DNA from: Entomortierella parvispora
Lineage: Eukaryota > Mortierellomycota > Mortierellomycetes > Mortierellales > Mortierellaceae
Direction: 5' to 3'
NCBI GenBank assembly: GCA_963573315.1
Contig: OY752147.1
Span: forward strand, 1,674,001 to 1,738,000
DNA length: 64,000 bases
Shown here: in pieces, positions 39,931 through 48,531 of the stretch
Position numbering within the stretch: position 1 is the first letter of the stretch
Layout: the number at the start of each line of letters is the position of its first letter
Position numbers and translations under genes: made by a program
Notes under the pieces: model-generated
Told to the model about the DNA's origin: nothing
What the model saw: the letters and a program-made list of their open reading frames with translations, nothing else
The model's database searches: none

Positions 39931-42900
39931 ATGGAAGGCATTGACACCCAATCCCTTGGTCAAGAAAACTCTGGCCAACAAGAACTCCCAATTCCCTCAG
40001 AGGAGCAGTTGCTCATCCAGCAGCAGCAGATCCTGCAACAGCAAGCCGAGCTCTCTGCTCAAGCCGAAGCAATCGAGAGAATGCAGCGATCCCGTATCGG
40101 TACCCCGATTGGTTCCGGATACGCAACCCCTACCTTACTTCGCGGAGCAAGCGCAGCTCTGAACCAAACGGAACAAGGCTCCGGTTTCCGCTTGCCTCCC
40201 AAGCCCACCCCCTTACGCTTTTTCCGGGAACCCAGCCCACCTCCTCCCCTTTGGCCGCGTAATGACCCTTCGTCCGTGCCAGTCGAGCGCGATCTCTTTC
40301 AGCACGCCCCAACCAGGGAACCCAAGCGCACCCTGCCCACTGATTTCCCGACCTTTAACGGAGTCAGTACCCACCAGAGAGCCCGAGAATGGTTAGTCCT
40401 TGTTGAGATAGCCGCCGAAGCCAACAATCTCCCTGCCGACGCCTGGGTAAAGGCCGCGGTTTTGAAGCTTCGCGACACCGCTAGCACTTGGGGACTTAAC
40501 ACCATTACGAATTACAGAACCCGAGGTAAAGCCTTGACCTGGTCCGCGTTTCAAGAGGACTTCAAAGACCAGTTCAGTTCCAGGGAAGTCGAGGACACCC
40601 TACGAAATGACTTGGACGTCGTTCATTGGGAGTCAGGCGACACTCCTAATACCTTCCTGCAACGATTCGAGTTTGCCGCCACCCCCCTAGCCGATCTTTT
40701 GTCTGAAGGTGAGAAGGTTCACACCTTCAAGAACCGTTCACCAAACTTCCTGCGCAATTTCTTGATCGAGCGCGAAGTCAAGACCTGGGTCAACGTCAGA
40801 AAGGCCTGCGAGATCAAGACTGATATGAACCTCCAACGTGGCCTAGTCTCTGCTTCTGCACAACACCGCAACAATCAAGCCAAACAAGCCCTGCAGAACC
40901 GCCATAACCAAGGCTTACGCCTGCAAGGTAACTTTGTGGGTAGCTCTAACCAGAGCTCTCCTCCTGTCGCACCCGCATCCCAGGGATGGAACCGTCGCCA
41001 CAGCTCCACTCCTCCATACGCGCGTGTACAGCATTACGGACACCAGAATGGACGCCGTGAAAGTCGTCAAGAACAAGGTGGTCCTCAACCTATGGACGTC
41101 GATGTTGAGATGAACAACATAGTCTGTAACAACTGTAAGGGCAACCACATGGCGAAAGATTGTCCCGAACCTCAAGTCTGTTACCGTTGCGGCGCCACCG
41201 GCCATTACCGCCGCGATTGTACCGTCCAGCCTAAAGGCCCCTCCAAAACCAAGCCCAAGGTTTCATTTAACATGACCATGGTCGATGCTGAAGAATTCGA
41301 CCCTAAGGCATTCCCTTTGGTCATCATCCCCGTCGAGCTCCCTAACCTGCAGCTCGAGGCCCTTCTTGATAACGGTGCCAACGTTAACGCCGTCTCTTAC
41401 GAAGCCCTCAAGAATATCAAGAAAACTACTCCAAGTTCAGTCGAATACGAGGAGGTTCTCCGCCAGCCCGTACCGATCACACTGGCTCACGGAGAGGAGG
41501 ATAGCTGTCAGACAGTTGGTCAGGCAGTTATCCGATTGTCCATCGGAGGCTATGCTCATGCGCTCCGAGTTACCGTCGTCAAAGGTCTGGCCCGAGACCT
41601 TTTCCTGGGCATCCCGTGGATGGCCCGCCACAAACCCCATATGGACTGGGAAACCTACGCCTTATCTTGGACCGTAGGTCAGAAATTCTTCCGTGTGTTG
41701 GCCAAGTCAAGACCATCACCACAACTGTTATCCGACTTAGACGAAGCCGAAATCGCCTCCATGCAAGTAGACGCACCCCGCTTTCTGCGACACCTACAGT
41801 CCCTGGATGCTGTGGACTCTGGTGTCATCTTTATCAAGCAATTATCAACATCTGGTAAGTCTGACTCATTAGGGACAGTAGATCCTGAAGATGAGGATGA
41901 CCTTCACAAAGAAGTCACCCCGAAGAGTGGAGATCTGACTGTCGATCAGAAATCTACTTTAGATAACTTAGTAGAGGGTTATCGCTCGGATGTCTTTGCA
42001 CCCCTGACCGAGATGCCGCCCCCACGTCCTGGATACGACCACGAGATTCCGACCGGAGATGCAACGCCCATCGCCAAGAAGATTTACAAGATGTCGCCGC
42101 TCGAGCTCCGTTCACTCAAGGACCAGTTAGACGAACTGCTCCGCCTGGGTTACATCCAGCCCTCAACCTCGTCCTGGGCATCTCCAGTGCTGTTTGTACG
42201 CAAGAAAGATGGTAGTCTCCGCCTTTGTGTGGACTACCGAGGATTGAACGCACTCACTCAGAAGAACAAGTACCCTACACCCCTGATTCAAGAGTTCTTC
42301 GACCGCTTCCGTGATATGTGCGTATTCTCAAAGCTCGATTTGGTACAAGGTTTTTACCAATTGCGTATCGCCGATGCCGATATCCCCAAGACCGCCTTTT
42401 CAACAAGATACGGACACTTTGAGTTCAAGGTGATGCCGTTCGGTCTTACGAATGCACCTGCATCGTTCCAATCCCTCATGAACCATGTCTTCGATCCACT
42501 TCTGGACAAGAACGTTGTCGTTTATCTCGACGACATCTTGGTCTTCTCTAAGACATTCGAAGAGCATTTGGTCCATCTCAAGCAAGTTTTTGACACACTT
42601 CGGAAACACAAGTTGCATGTTAAACTCAGCAAGTGTGAATTTGCCGTGCCGAGTACCACGTTCGTTGGGAAGTTGATAACCAGCGAAGGTATTAAGGTCG
42701 ATCCCGCCAAGATTGAGGCAGTACTCAAATGGCCCATTCCCAAGTCTGTTCGAAATGTCCGCGAGTTCACTGGCTTCATGAACTATCACCGCAGTCAACT
42801 TGATCATTTTGCCGATTACTCCGCTCCGCTCTTCGACCTTTTGCGTGAACGTCCGGGGGAGGGAAAGGCTAAGAACCGTCTCGTTCGTGTTTGGGGTCCT

Positions 42901-44913
42901 GCCGAGCAAGTCGCTTTTGATAAGTCGAAGTCAGAATTGACATCTGCCCCGGCTACCTCTGCCGGAGACCCTGATCATCCTTATTTTATGGAAACAGATT
43001 CGTCCGGAAAGTCTACAGCTGGCGAGCTCTTTCAGATCATCGACGGTCGCCGTCGCACTGTTGCTTTCGAGTCAAGACGCCTGAAGCCCGCCGAGGAGAA
43101 GTACCCAGTCCATGAACAAGAACTTCTTGCGATCGTTCACGCCTGTCGAGCTTGGAGGTCGTATATCCTTGGTGCCCCTGAAAACATCGTCTACACAGAC
43201 CATGCAAGTCTCCGTTTTCTTTTCACTCAGGCGAATCTCAGTCCTCGAATGACTAGATGGGTTGAATTTCTGGCCCCTTTTAATCTTTCGATTCGATACA
43301 AGCCCGGCAGTACCAACATCGCAGCCGACGCTTTGTCCCGCGTCGAATTCAACAACACTCAAGTCTCTACTCGTCGTCTTGATGCATGGGATTGGCCTTT
43401 GCTCGTCCCTGGCTACCGCGCTGATGGTACGTTTCCGCCCGGTACCGACACTTCTGTCAAGGCAATTGTTCGCAAGGAGTCCGCCTCTTTTGCCGACAAC
43501 AATGATGAGATCCTTTACCTAGTCGATGGTGAACCTGTTCCCTTTGTTCCTTTCGTGGAGAGGGCCGACAGGCTTGCAGAACTGCACGCGGATCTTGGTC
43601 ATTTAGGCGAAGCTGGAACCTATAATCTGGCTAAGTCCCGCTTTTGGTGGCCCACCCTCCGGACCGACATTAAGACTATCGTTCGTGAATGCCAGGCCTG
43701 CCAGCTCGTGAAGGGAGGATCGAACCGTTCGGTCGCTCCTCTTCACCCTTTGACCCCTGCTCGTCCCTTCGAGAGGTGGGGTATCGATTTCATCGGTCGA
43801 ATGCCTTTAACCAAGCGCGGTAATCGATGGATCATCACCGCGATCGATTACGCTACCAATTGGCCCATCGCAAAAGCCCTGCCCGAGGCTACCGCAGAGG
43901 CCGTCGCCACGTTCCTTTACGAGGAGGTCTTCCTTCAGTTTGGTTGTCCCTCCGAGATTGTCAGTGACCGAGGTGCCAATTTCATGTCTGCAGTTCTTCA
44001 GCGCTATCTGGAGAAGCTGCACATTAAACACAAGGCCACTTCTGCCTACCACCCTCGCACCAACGGCAAGTGTGAGAGGCTGAACGGCATGATTGGCCAC
44101 ATGTTGACAAAGTACGTCGGAACGCACAAGCACAGCTGGGACCAATACCTTCATCAATCCCTGTTCGCCTGTCGTGTGCATATTGCCCAGCGTACCAAGG
44201 TCAGTCCGTTCAAACTAGTCTATGGTATCGAGCCTCGTCTGCCTCAAGATCCAGTCCGTCCGTTCCTTTTTGACTTCCAAGATACAGAGGATGTTCAAGA
44301 ATATCGCAAGAAGACTTTCCGCGAAATAGATGAACTTCGTGAGAAGCACCTTCAGTCTCAGCAAGCTGCCGCCGATCTTATGGTGGAGCGCCATGATGAG
44401 ACTCATGTCGTGGAGGACGACAAATTCAAGGTTGGAGACTTTGTTCTCGTCCGGAATTTTGGCCGCAAGAAGCTTGAACCACAGTGGTATGGGCCTTTGC
44501 AAGTTGTTCGTGCTACGCCCTTGTCCACTTATCAGCTCAAATGGGGTGATGATGAACTTAAGTTGGACCTGGTTCATCAGGATCGTTTGAAGATCGCCCA
44601 TGGACCTGATGATGAATCTAAGCGAAAGGTTTGGTTCGCGAAGACTCGTCACACCGAGGAAGATCAACACGACAACAGCCACGACTCTCTGCCCATGGAA
44701 TTGGATGCCGAGGATCGCCGCGTTGCTGATTATCGCGCACAGCAAGTGGCTCAAGAGAAGTATGAGTCCCGTCGGGCTCATTTGCCTGAACCTGCTCCGT
44801 TGATTTTGGACTCTGCCGAGGACACTCGTCGTCGCTACCAGCAAGAATTGGCTAAGAGCGGGTTGCTTGCGCTCCCCGCCGGTCGAGTCCCCCAAGGCCG
44901 CCGTCGTCGGTAG
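39931..44913 (+). CDS. Gypsy gag-pol polyprotein (capsid, protease, RT, RNase H, integrase)
   Basis: Single frame of 1660 codons from ATG 39931; the frame opens slightly upstream at a GTG, which I do not use. Order: retrotransposon Gag domain, two CCHC zinc knuckles near residues 397-430, aspartic protease near 478 (LLDNGANVN), reverse transcriptase with FSKLDLVQGFYQLRI and the catalytic YLDD near 864, RNase H beginning at ETDSSG near 1020, integrase HHCC zinc finger near 1217 and the DDE core (D near 1286, D near 1346, E near 1381), then a C-terminal GPLQVVRA domain and a charged tail. pol order RT-RNase H-IN defines Ty3/Gypsy. The protease catalytic loop is D-N-G where D-S/T-G is usual. There is no gag/pol frameshift and no obvious chromodomain. 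Confidence 0.96.
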   Translation: MEGIDTQSLGQENSGQQELPIPSEEQLLIQQQQILQQQAELSAQAEAIERMQRSRIGTPIGSGYATPTLLRGASAALNQTEQGSGFRLPPKPTPLRFFREPSPPPPLWPRNDPSSVPVERDLFQHAPTREPKRTLPTDFPTFNGVSTHQRAREWLVLVEIAAEANNLPADAWVKAAVLKLRDTASTWGLNTITNYRTRGKALTWSAFQEDFKDQFSSREVEDTLRNDLDVVHWESGDTPNTFLQRFEFAATPLADLLSEGEKVHTFKNRSPNFLRNFLIEREVKTWVNVRKACEIKTDMNLQRGLVSASAQHRNNQAKQALQNRHNQGLRLQGNFVGSSNQSSPPVAPASQGWNRRHSSTPPYARVQHYGHQNGRRESRQEQGGPQPMDVDVEMNNIVCNNCKGNHMAKDCPEPQVCYRCGATGHYRRDCTVQPKGPSKTKPKVSFNMTMVDAEEFDPKAFPLVIIPVELPNLQLEALLDNGANVNAVSYEALKNIKKTTPSSVEYEEVLRQPVPITLAHGEEDSCQTVGQAVIRLSIGGYAHALRVTVVKGLARDLFLGIPWMARHKPHMDWETYALSWTVGQKFFRVLAKSRPSPQLLSDLDEAEIASMQVDAPRFLRHLQSLDAVDSGVIFIKQLSTSGKSDSLGTVDPEDEDDLHKEVTPKSGDLTVDQKSTLDNLVEGYRSDVFAPLTEMPPPRPGYDHEIPTGDATPIAKKIYKMSPLELRSLKDQLDELLRLGYIQPSTSSWASPVLFVRKKDGSLRLCVDYRGLNALTQKNKYPTPLIQEFFDRFRDMCVFSKLDLVQGFYQLRIADADIPKTAFSTRYGHFEFKVMPFGLTNAPASFQSLMNHVFDPLLDKNVVVYLDDILVFSKTFEEHLVHLKQVFDTLRKHKLHVKLSKCEFAVPSTTFVGKLITSEGIKVDPAKIEAVLKWPIPKSVRNVREFTGFMNYHRSQLDHFADYSAPLFDLLRERPGEGKAKNRLVRVWGPAEQVAFDKSKSELTSAPATSAGDPDHPYFMETDSSGKSTAGELFQIIDGRRRTVAFESRRLKPAEEKYPVHEQELLAIVHACRAWRSYILGAPENIVYTDHASLRFLFTQANLSPRMTRWVEFLAPFNLSIRYKPGSTNIAADALSRVEFNNTQVSTRRLDAWDWPLLVPGYRADGTFPPGTDTSVKAIVRKESASFADNNDEILYLVDGEPVPFVPFVERADRLAELHADLGHLGEAGTYNLAKSRFWWPTLRTDIKTIVRECQACQLVKGGSNRSVAPLHPLTPARPFERWGIDFIGRMPLTKRGNRWIITAIDYATNWPIAKALPEATAEAVATFLYEEVFLQFGCPSEIVSDRGANFMSAVLQRYLEKLHIKHKATSAYHPRTNGKCERLNGMIGHMLTKYVGTHKHSWDQYLHQSLFACRVHIAQRTKVSPFKLVYGIEPRLPQDPVRPFLFDFQDTEDVQEYRKKTFREIDELREKHLQSQQAAADLMVERHDETHVVEDDKFKVGDFVLVRNFGRKKLEPQWYGPLQVVRATPLSTYQLKWGDDELKLDLVHQDRLKIAHGPDDESKRKVWFAKTRHTEEDQHDNSHDSLPMELDAEDRRVADYRAQQVAQEKYESRRAHLPEPAPLILDSAEDTRRRYQQELAKSGLLALPAGRVPQGRRRR

Positions 44914-44934
44914 GCTTTACCCTTGTTTGGGGAG

Positions 44935-45346
44935 TGTCGTGCACCGACGCTCTTTTGAACCCCGTCCAGACTTCATCACGTGACCAAGTCGCCCAAGTCG
45001 CGTCGCCGCACGTTTTTCCGCTCCTTTTCAGCAAAACCCCCGTTTTGCTGTTGCTTCAGAACCCGTCCAACCCTACTCAACCGTTAAGCGCATAATCCTC
45101 CGATCATGCGCACTTCTAACCTCACAATCGTAGTTCCCCTTCTTCCGTAGTCTCTTATAAGTCTCCATAGTCTTCTCTTCTTCTTTCTTCAGTTAACAAC
45201 TCCTTTCCAAGTAACACCATATCTTTCACACTTCAATAAACCCTTCATAACCAACACCCTTCCAAGTACTCTCTTCCTCTCTCGCGACCGAGCCTATCTG
45301 GATTGATAGGTAGGACCCTTGCTCAGTCGAGGCTTGTGGTGCTACA
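44935..45346 (+). repeat. 3' LTR of Gypsy element
   Basis: 412 bp, identical as read to the 5' LTR, preceded by the polypurine tract and followed by GGGA and LTR B2. Octamer CACGTGAC at 44977-44984. Confidence 0.93.
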
Positions 45347-45350
45347 GGGA

Positions 45351-45817
45351 TGTCGTAAATCCGACCACTTTTAACCCCCGCAGTCGAGCGCCACCAACCT
45401 TCTCCGCCCGGACCCGTCGCGCTCTAGGCCCGGAGGCCCATGGCGTCTACTTTCATGCAGACGCTGACAGCTATTGGGAGCCTGTCAGCGGTCTTGTCAG
45501 CGGATACGTCAGCAGTTCATCAGACCCGCTGACAACCGACGACTCAGACTATGAGTTGGTAGATTTGTAGATTTAGCAGATAGCCTCTATAAGTAGACCT
45601 GGTCCGCAAGGATGGATCGGCATCTTCTGATGCCGATATCTTTCCCTCCTTGCTTGACAGGTAACTCTTCCGTAGCACTATTTGATATAACTCAATACAG
45701 ATCTTCTGATGCCGATATCTTTCCCTCCTTGCTTGACAGAATACGTCGATTCTCCTGAAGATCCAAGCACTCTTGTAAATACAGCCGTACATAACAAAGC
45801 AGCGCGTTTATACGACA
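45351..45817 (+). mobile_element. Solo LTR, family B, copy 2
   Basis: 467 bp, apparently identical to 34988-35454 and in the same orientation, although the surrounding arm is inverted. It is therefore not simply the duplicated partner of B1. The left flank is GGGA but the right flank is TTAA (end of the spacer), so it lacks the expected matching target duplication. That points to recombination at this junction. Confidence 0.85.
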
Positions 45818-45937
45818 TTAAGGGTAGAAGAAAATCCATTATACTCAGATCGAGTCAACCCGATATCACGTGACGATCATTTGGAAGTCACGTGGAAGAT
45901 TCTGAGTTCTGGATCGTATATGTCCTAAATCATTCCA
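45818..45937 (-). repeat. 120-bp tRNA spacer, copy 2 (inverted)
   Basis: Reverse complement of 36124-36243, with the same facing CACGTGAC/GTCACGTG pair (45867-45874, 45887-45894). Joined through TCCC plus 12 bp to tRNA copy 4, showing the uninserted target context. Confidence 0.88.
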
Positions 45938-45953
45938 TCCCAACAAGTTGATT

Positions 45954-46025
45954 GGCCGGATGGTTTAGTGGTATAATTCTCGCTTAGGGTGCGAGAGGTC
46001 CCGGGTTCAATTCCCGGTTCGGCCC
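45954..46025 (+). tRNA. tRNA-Pro (AGG), copy 4
   Basis: Same 72-nt sequence; type A 3' flank shared with copy 1 in inverted orientation. Its upstream GGGA target is undisturbed. The terminator TTTCTTTT is followed by the A/T-run that is the empty site of the TIR element. Confidence 0.97.
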
Positions 46026-46197
46026 TTTCTTTTGCTCCTCCATCAGGCGAGCGCTTTTTTTTTGCTCCAGCTTGCAAGGTTCTGGTGGCGACCCGGCATG
46101 GTGTTAAGCAACATGAGCACGGATTTCTTTGTTCTCTTTTTTTTGAATCTTCTTGAGCACTTCCAGCGTGCCCGAGTAAGAAATAAATGGTTTTAGT

Positions 46198-48531
46198 TTA
46201 TTTTGTCGAACTGTGGGATGCTACTGACGTGGGGGACGACGGTGGATCAGGGAAAGACCGGAGAATTACCGAATTGGACCGGTCTTGTTCTTTGGCTTCA
46301 ACTGCCAGATCTTTGTGGGCAATCACGAGTTGTGGTGGAGGAAGAGGGGGAGGGACATAGGTGGTTGCAGCAATAACGGGAGAGGCTGCCTTATCAATCG
46401 GTTCTTGAACGGGGTCGGCGAACGGATCCCGTTCTAGTTCCGTATCCATCACAATAATCTCGTTCGAGTCAAACGTTTGGAAAGGATCGTTCGTGGACGT
46501 CAGAGAAGGCACAGAACTCGTACGCCGACTTTCGTTCGTCATGGAGATTGAGGTTTCGATCACAGACGGTACCACTGGACAGTGCTCGCTGTAGTAACGA
46601 GTGTAGTACTCAAGTTGTCGTTGCTCGTGTCTCAAGGCCTTGATATTTAGATGCTCCAAAAACTCTGAATTTACTCGAGTGTGGAAACCAAAAGCCTGTT
46701 GATGGGACATTTGATTCTCTTCTGTCATGTAGCTGCTGCTGTCGTCGAAAAAGTTGGAAGAAGGCGTAGAGCTGTTGAAGGTGGTGAAGCTTCGGAGTCG
46801 ACTTTGCAAACCAGTGGAGATGGACCTATTCACGTAGCTCTGGATCGAGTTGACGGTGCTCCGGAATGGATTACGGACCCAGCCCTTATAAGCCGCGTCC
46901 AGATCCTCGCTCTCTTCTCCCTCCTCGATCGAGTCGTGACGCCTACCCGTCCTTGATGAGGTAGGCGTATCATCAAAGCCGAGGATGTCAGCCTTGTGAG
47001 ACTGAGAGGAGGTCGACGGTAGCGCAAGTGTAGAACGCTCTGCCCGTGCAGCCATGGCCGCCGCCCAGTAGTTGCGAACCACCGACGACACCTCTTCGTC
47101 GCCTTTGACTTGTGCCGAGGACGAGATCGAGAACGCTTCTGAGGTGGGGGAAGGCATCGGCACCGAGGATGACGACGATGATCGCTTCCATTCGTCAGAC
47201 GAAGGCAGGTGGGCAAGGGGCGGATACGACAAGATGGACGACTGTCGCCAAGCACCGAGATGAAGCTCTGAGATATCATCCATAAGCGAGGGAGGCTTTG
47301 CGACTGTGGGCACCGATGGAACTGCACTAACGGCTCGAACTGTAATCATATCAGGGAGATCCTTTTTTTGACTCTGGACAGTGATAGACTTGACCTGCTG
47401 GGGTTTCTCAGATATATCGTGATCGTCCTCATCGTAGTCATCGTCGTGCATCATGTGGAAATGGTCATTCTCATCCTTCATTGAGCCCTTGAGGCGGCGT
47501 CCTTGAAGGCGCATGCGTTTCTTGAGACTGCCACTCTCAGTCCTGTCACGAGGATGGCGATGACGGGCCCGGCGCCTTCTCAGAACAAGGAAAGAGGCCA
47601 CAGCAGCGATGATAGCAAACCCACAGATGCTGCCAAGCGTGGCTCCGATGGTCGCCGCATGACTAGATTTGACTGACGTGCCACCTTGTGCTGAAGGATC
47701 TTCTGGTAATGGGGGCAGTGGCGGAAGATTTGGGGGTCGGCCGTCAGACACGCCACCATTAGTGCTACCAGTGGGGATTGTGCCAACGGGTGCGATCGTT
47801 GATAGGGAGCTTGATGACCCTGTTGTCACAGGCTGGACTGCACTTGTGGACGCAGCGCCTGATGGGGTGGTGGTGAGTGATGACTTGGGAGGAGTTGTTG
47901 GTTGTACTGGGTTGGTTGTGAGACGAGAGGAGGTCGATGATGTCACGGGTGGTGGTGGTGGTGGAGGTGTAGTCGCGGCGACCTTTGGATCCATCATAAA
48001 GTAACAGGCGCCGTTTTGAGTGGTGGTGCTTCCCTTCCCCCTAGCCACAATTCGAATCGCAACATCGTGGGCGAGCTGACCACAGTTGGGAACATTGAAT
48101 TGGTACTGGCCCTGAGCTGAGATGAGACCTCTGTTTGAAAACAAGGTGGATATAGTGCGCCAAATTCCGCCATATTGCCCGTCGATATCCATGCAATAGA
48201 GCGTTGCTGTGATGCTGTCATAAGTCGAGAGGTCAGTGCTGGAAGCTTGCCAGGTCAATAAAGAGTTCTGACCGGGCTGAACTTCGGTATCATAGTTAGG
48301 GTACGTGCACTGAAAAGCTTCAGAAACTGTGAAGAAGAGAGTTTGAAAGAGAACAAAACAGATAATGGATAGGGGGAGAGGGGAGTGCCTGTGTGGATGT
48401 CGTCGCGGTTGTTGTAAGTTATGTGAGGGTTGTGATGAAGGCAATGAGCTGAGTAAGGACGGTGAGGAAGAGGAGGGGAGATTGATCATAGATCGTGATG
48501 ATCGGGGCGCGGAGGATCTGAACAACATCAT
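46198..48531 (-). CDS. Type I membrane protein with Kre9/Knh1-like ectodomain (paralogue of 6614-8779)
   Basis: Single exon, 777 aa. Signal peptide around residues 52-71 (ICFVLFQTLFFTVSEA). Ectodomain CTYPNYDTEVQPGQNSLLTW...ATLYCMD...FNVPNCG...AIRIVARG aligns with the 6614 gene. Then comes a Pro/Thr-rich stalk, a membrane span (GSICGFAIIAAVASFLVL) with an RRRRARHRHPRDR stop-transfer, an acidic block (HDDDYDEDDHD) and a long Ser-rich tail. The shared tail blocks are YWAAAMAARAER near residue 481, SSVPSLTSTNDPFQTFDSNE near 671 and SFPDPP near the end. The strongest conservation between the paralogues is in these tail blocks and the ectodomain, while the stalks diverge, which suggests the tail binds conserved partners. 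Function is inferred as wall sensing or adhesion. Confidence 0.9.
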   Translation of the reverse strand: MMLFRSSAPRSSRSMINLPSSSSPSLLSSLPSSQPSHNLQQPRRHPHRHSPLPLSIICFVLFQTLFFTVSEAFQCTYPNYDTEVQPGQNSLLTWQASSTDLSTYDSITATLYCMDIDGQYGGIWRTISTLFSNRGLISAQGQYQFNVPNCGQLAHDVAIRIVARGKGSTTTQNGACYFMMDPKVAATTPPPPPPPVTSSTSSRLTTNPVQPTTPPKSSLTTTPSGAASTSAVQPVTTGSSSSLSTIAPVGTIPTGSTNGGVSDGRPPNLPPLPPLPEDPSAQGGTSVKSSHAATIGATLGSICGFAIIAAVASFLVLRRRRARHRHPRDRTESGSLKKRMRLQGRRLKGSMKDENDHFHMMHDDDYDEDDHDISEKPQQVKSITVQSQKKDLPDMITVRAVSAVPSVPTVAKPPSLMDDISELHLGAWRQSSILSYPPLAHLPSSDEWKRSSSSSSVPMPSPTSEAFSISSSAQVKGDEEVSSVVRNYWAAAMAARAERSTLALPSTSSQSHKADILGFDDTPTSSRTGRRHDSIEEGEESEDLDAAYKGWVRNPFRSTVNSIQSYVNRSISTGLQSRLRSFTTFNSSTPSSNFFDDSSSYMTEENQMSHQQAFGFHTRVNSEFLEHLNIKALRHEQRQLEYYTRYYSEHCPVVPSVIETSISMTNESRRTSSVPSLTSTNDPFQTFDSNEIIVMDTELERDPFADPVQEPIDKAASPVIAATTYVPPPLPPPQLVIAHKDLAVEAKEQDRSNSVILRSFPDPPSSPTSVASHSSTK

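Larger units (their letters stand above)
39445..45346 (+). mobile_element. Complete Ty3/Gypsy LTR retrotransposon
   Basis: 5902 bp: 412-bp LTRs at 39445-39856 and 44935-45346, both TGTCGTG...GCTACA and read as identical, flanked by GGGA. A primer-binding site starts 3 nt after the 5' LTR (TGGTAGCAAAGG); its TGGTAGC is complementary to a GCTACCA tRNA end, as in initiator Met tRNA. A G-rich polypurine tract (TTTGGGGAG) abuts the 3' LTR. One uninterrupted gag-pol frame lies between. Identical LTRs and an intact frame indicate a very recent insertion, possibly still active. Confidence 0.96.
39200..46070. repeat. Right arm of the inverted duplication, with insertions
   Basis: Order: inner flank 39200-39356, tRNA copy 3 (-), Gypsy element, LTR B2, inverted 120-bp spacer, tRNA copy 4 (+), outer flank including the empty TIR-element site at 46055-46063. 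The reverse complement of the non-inserted parts matches 34434-36485. Confidence 0.85.
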
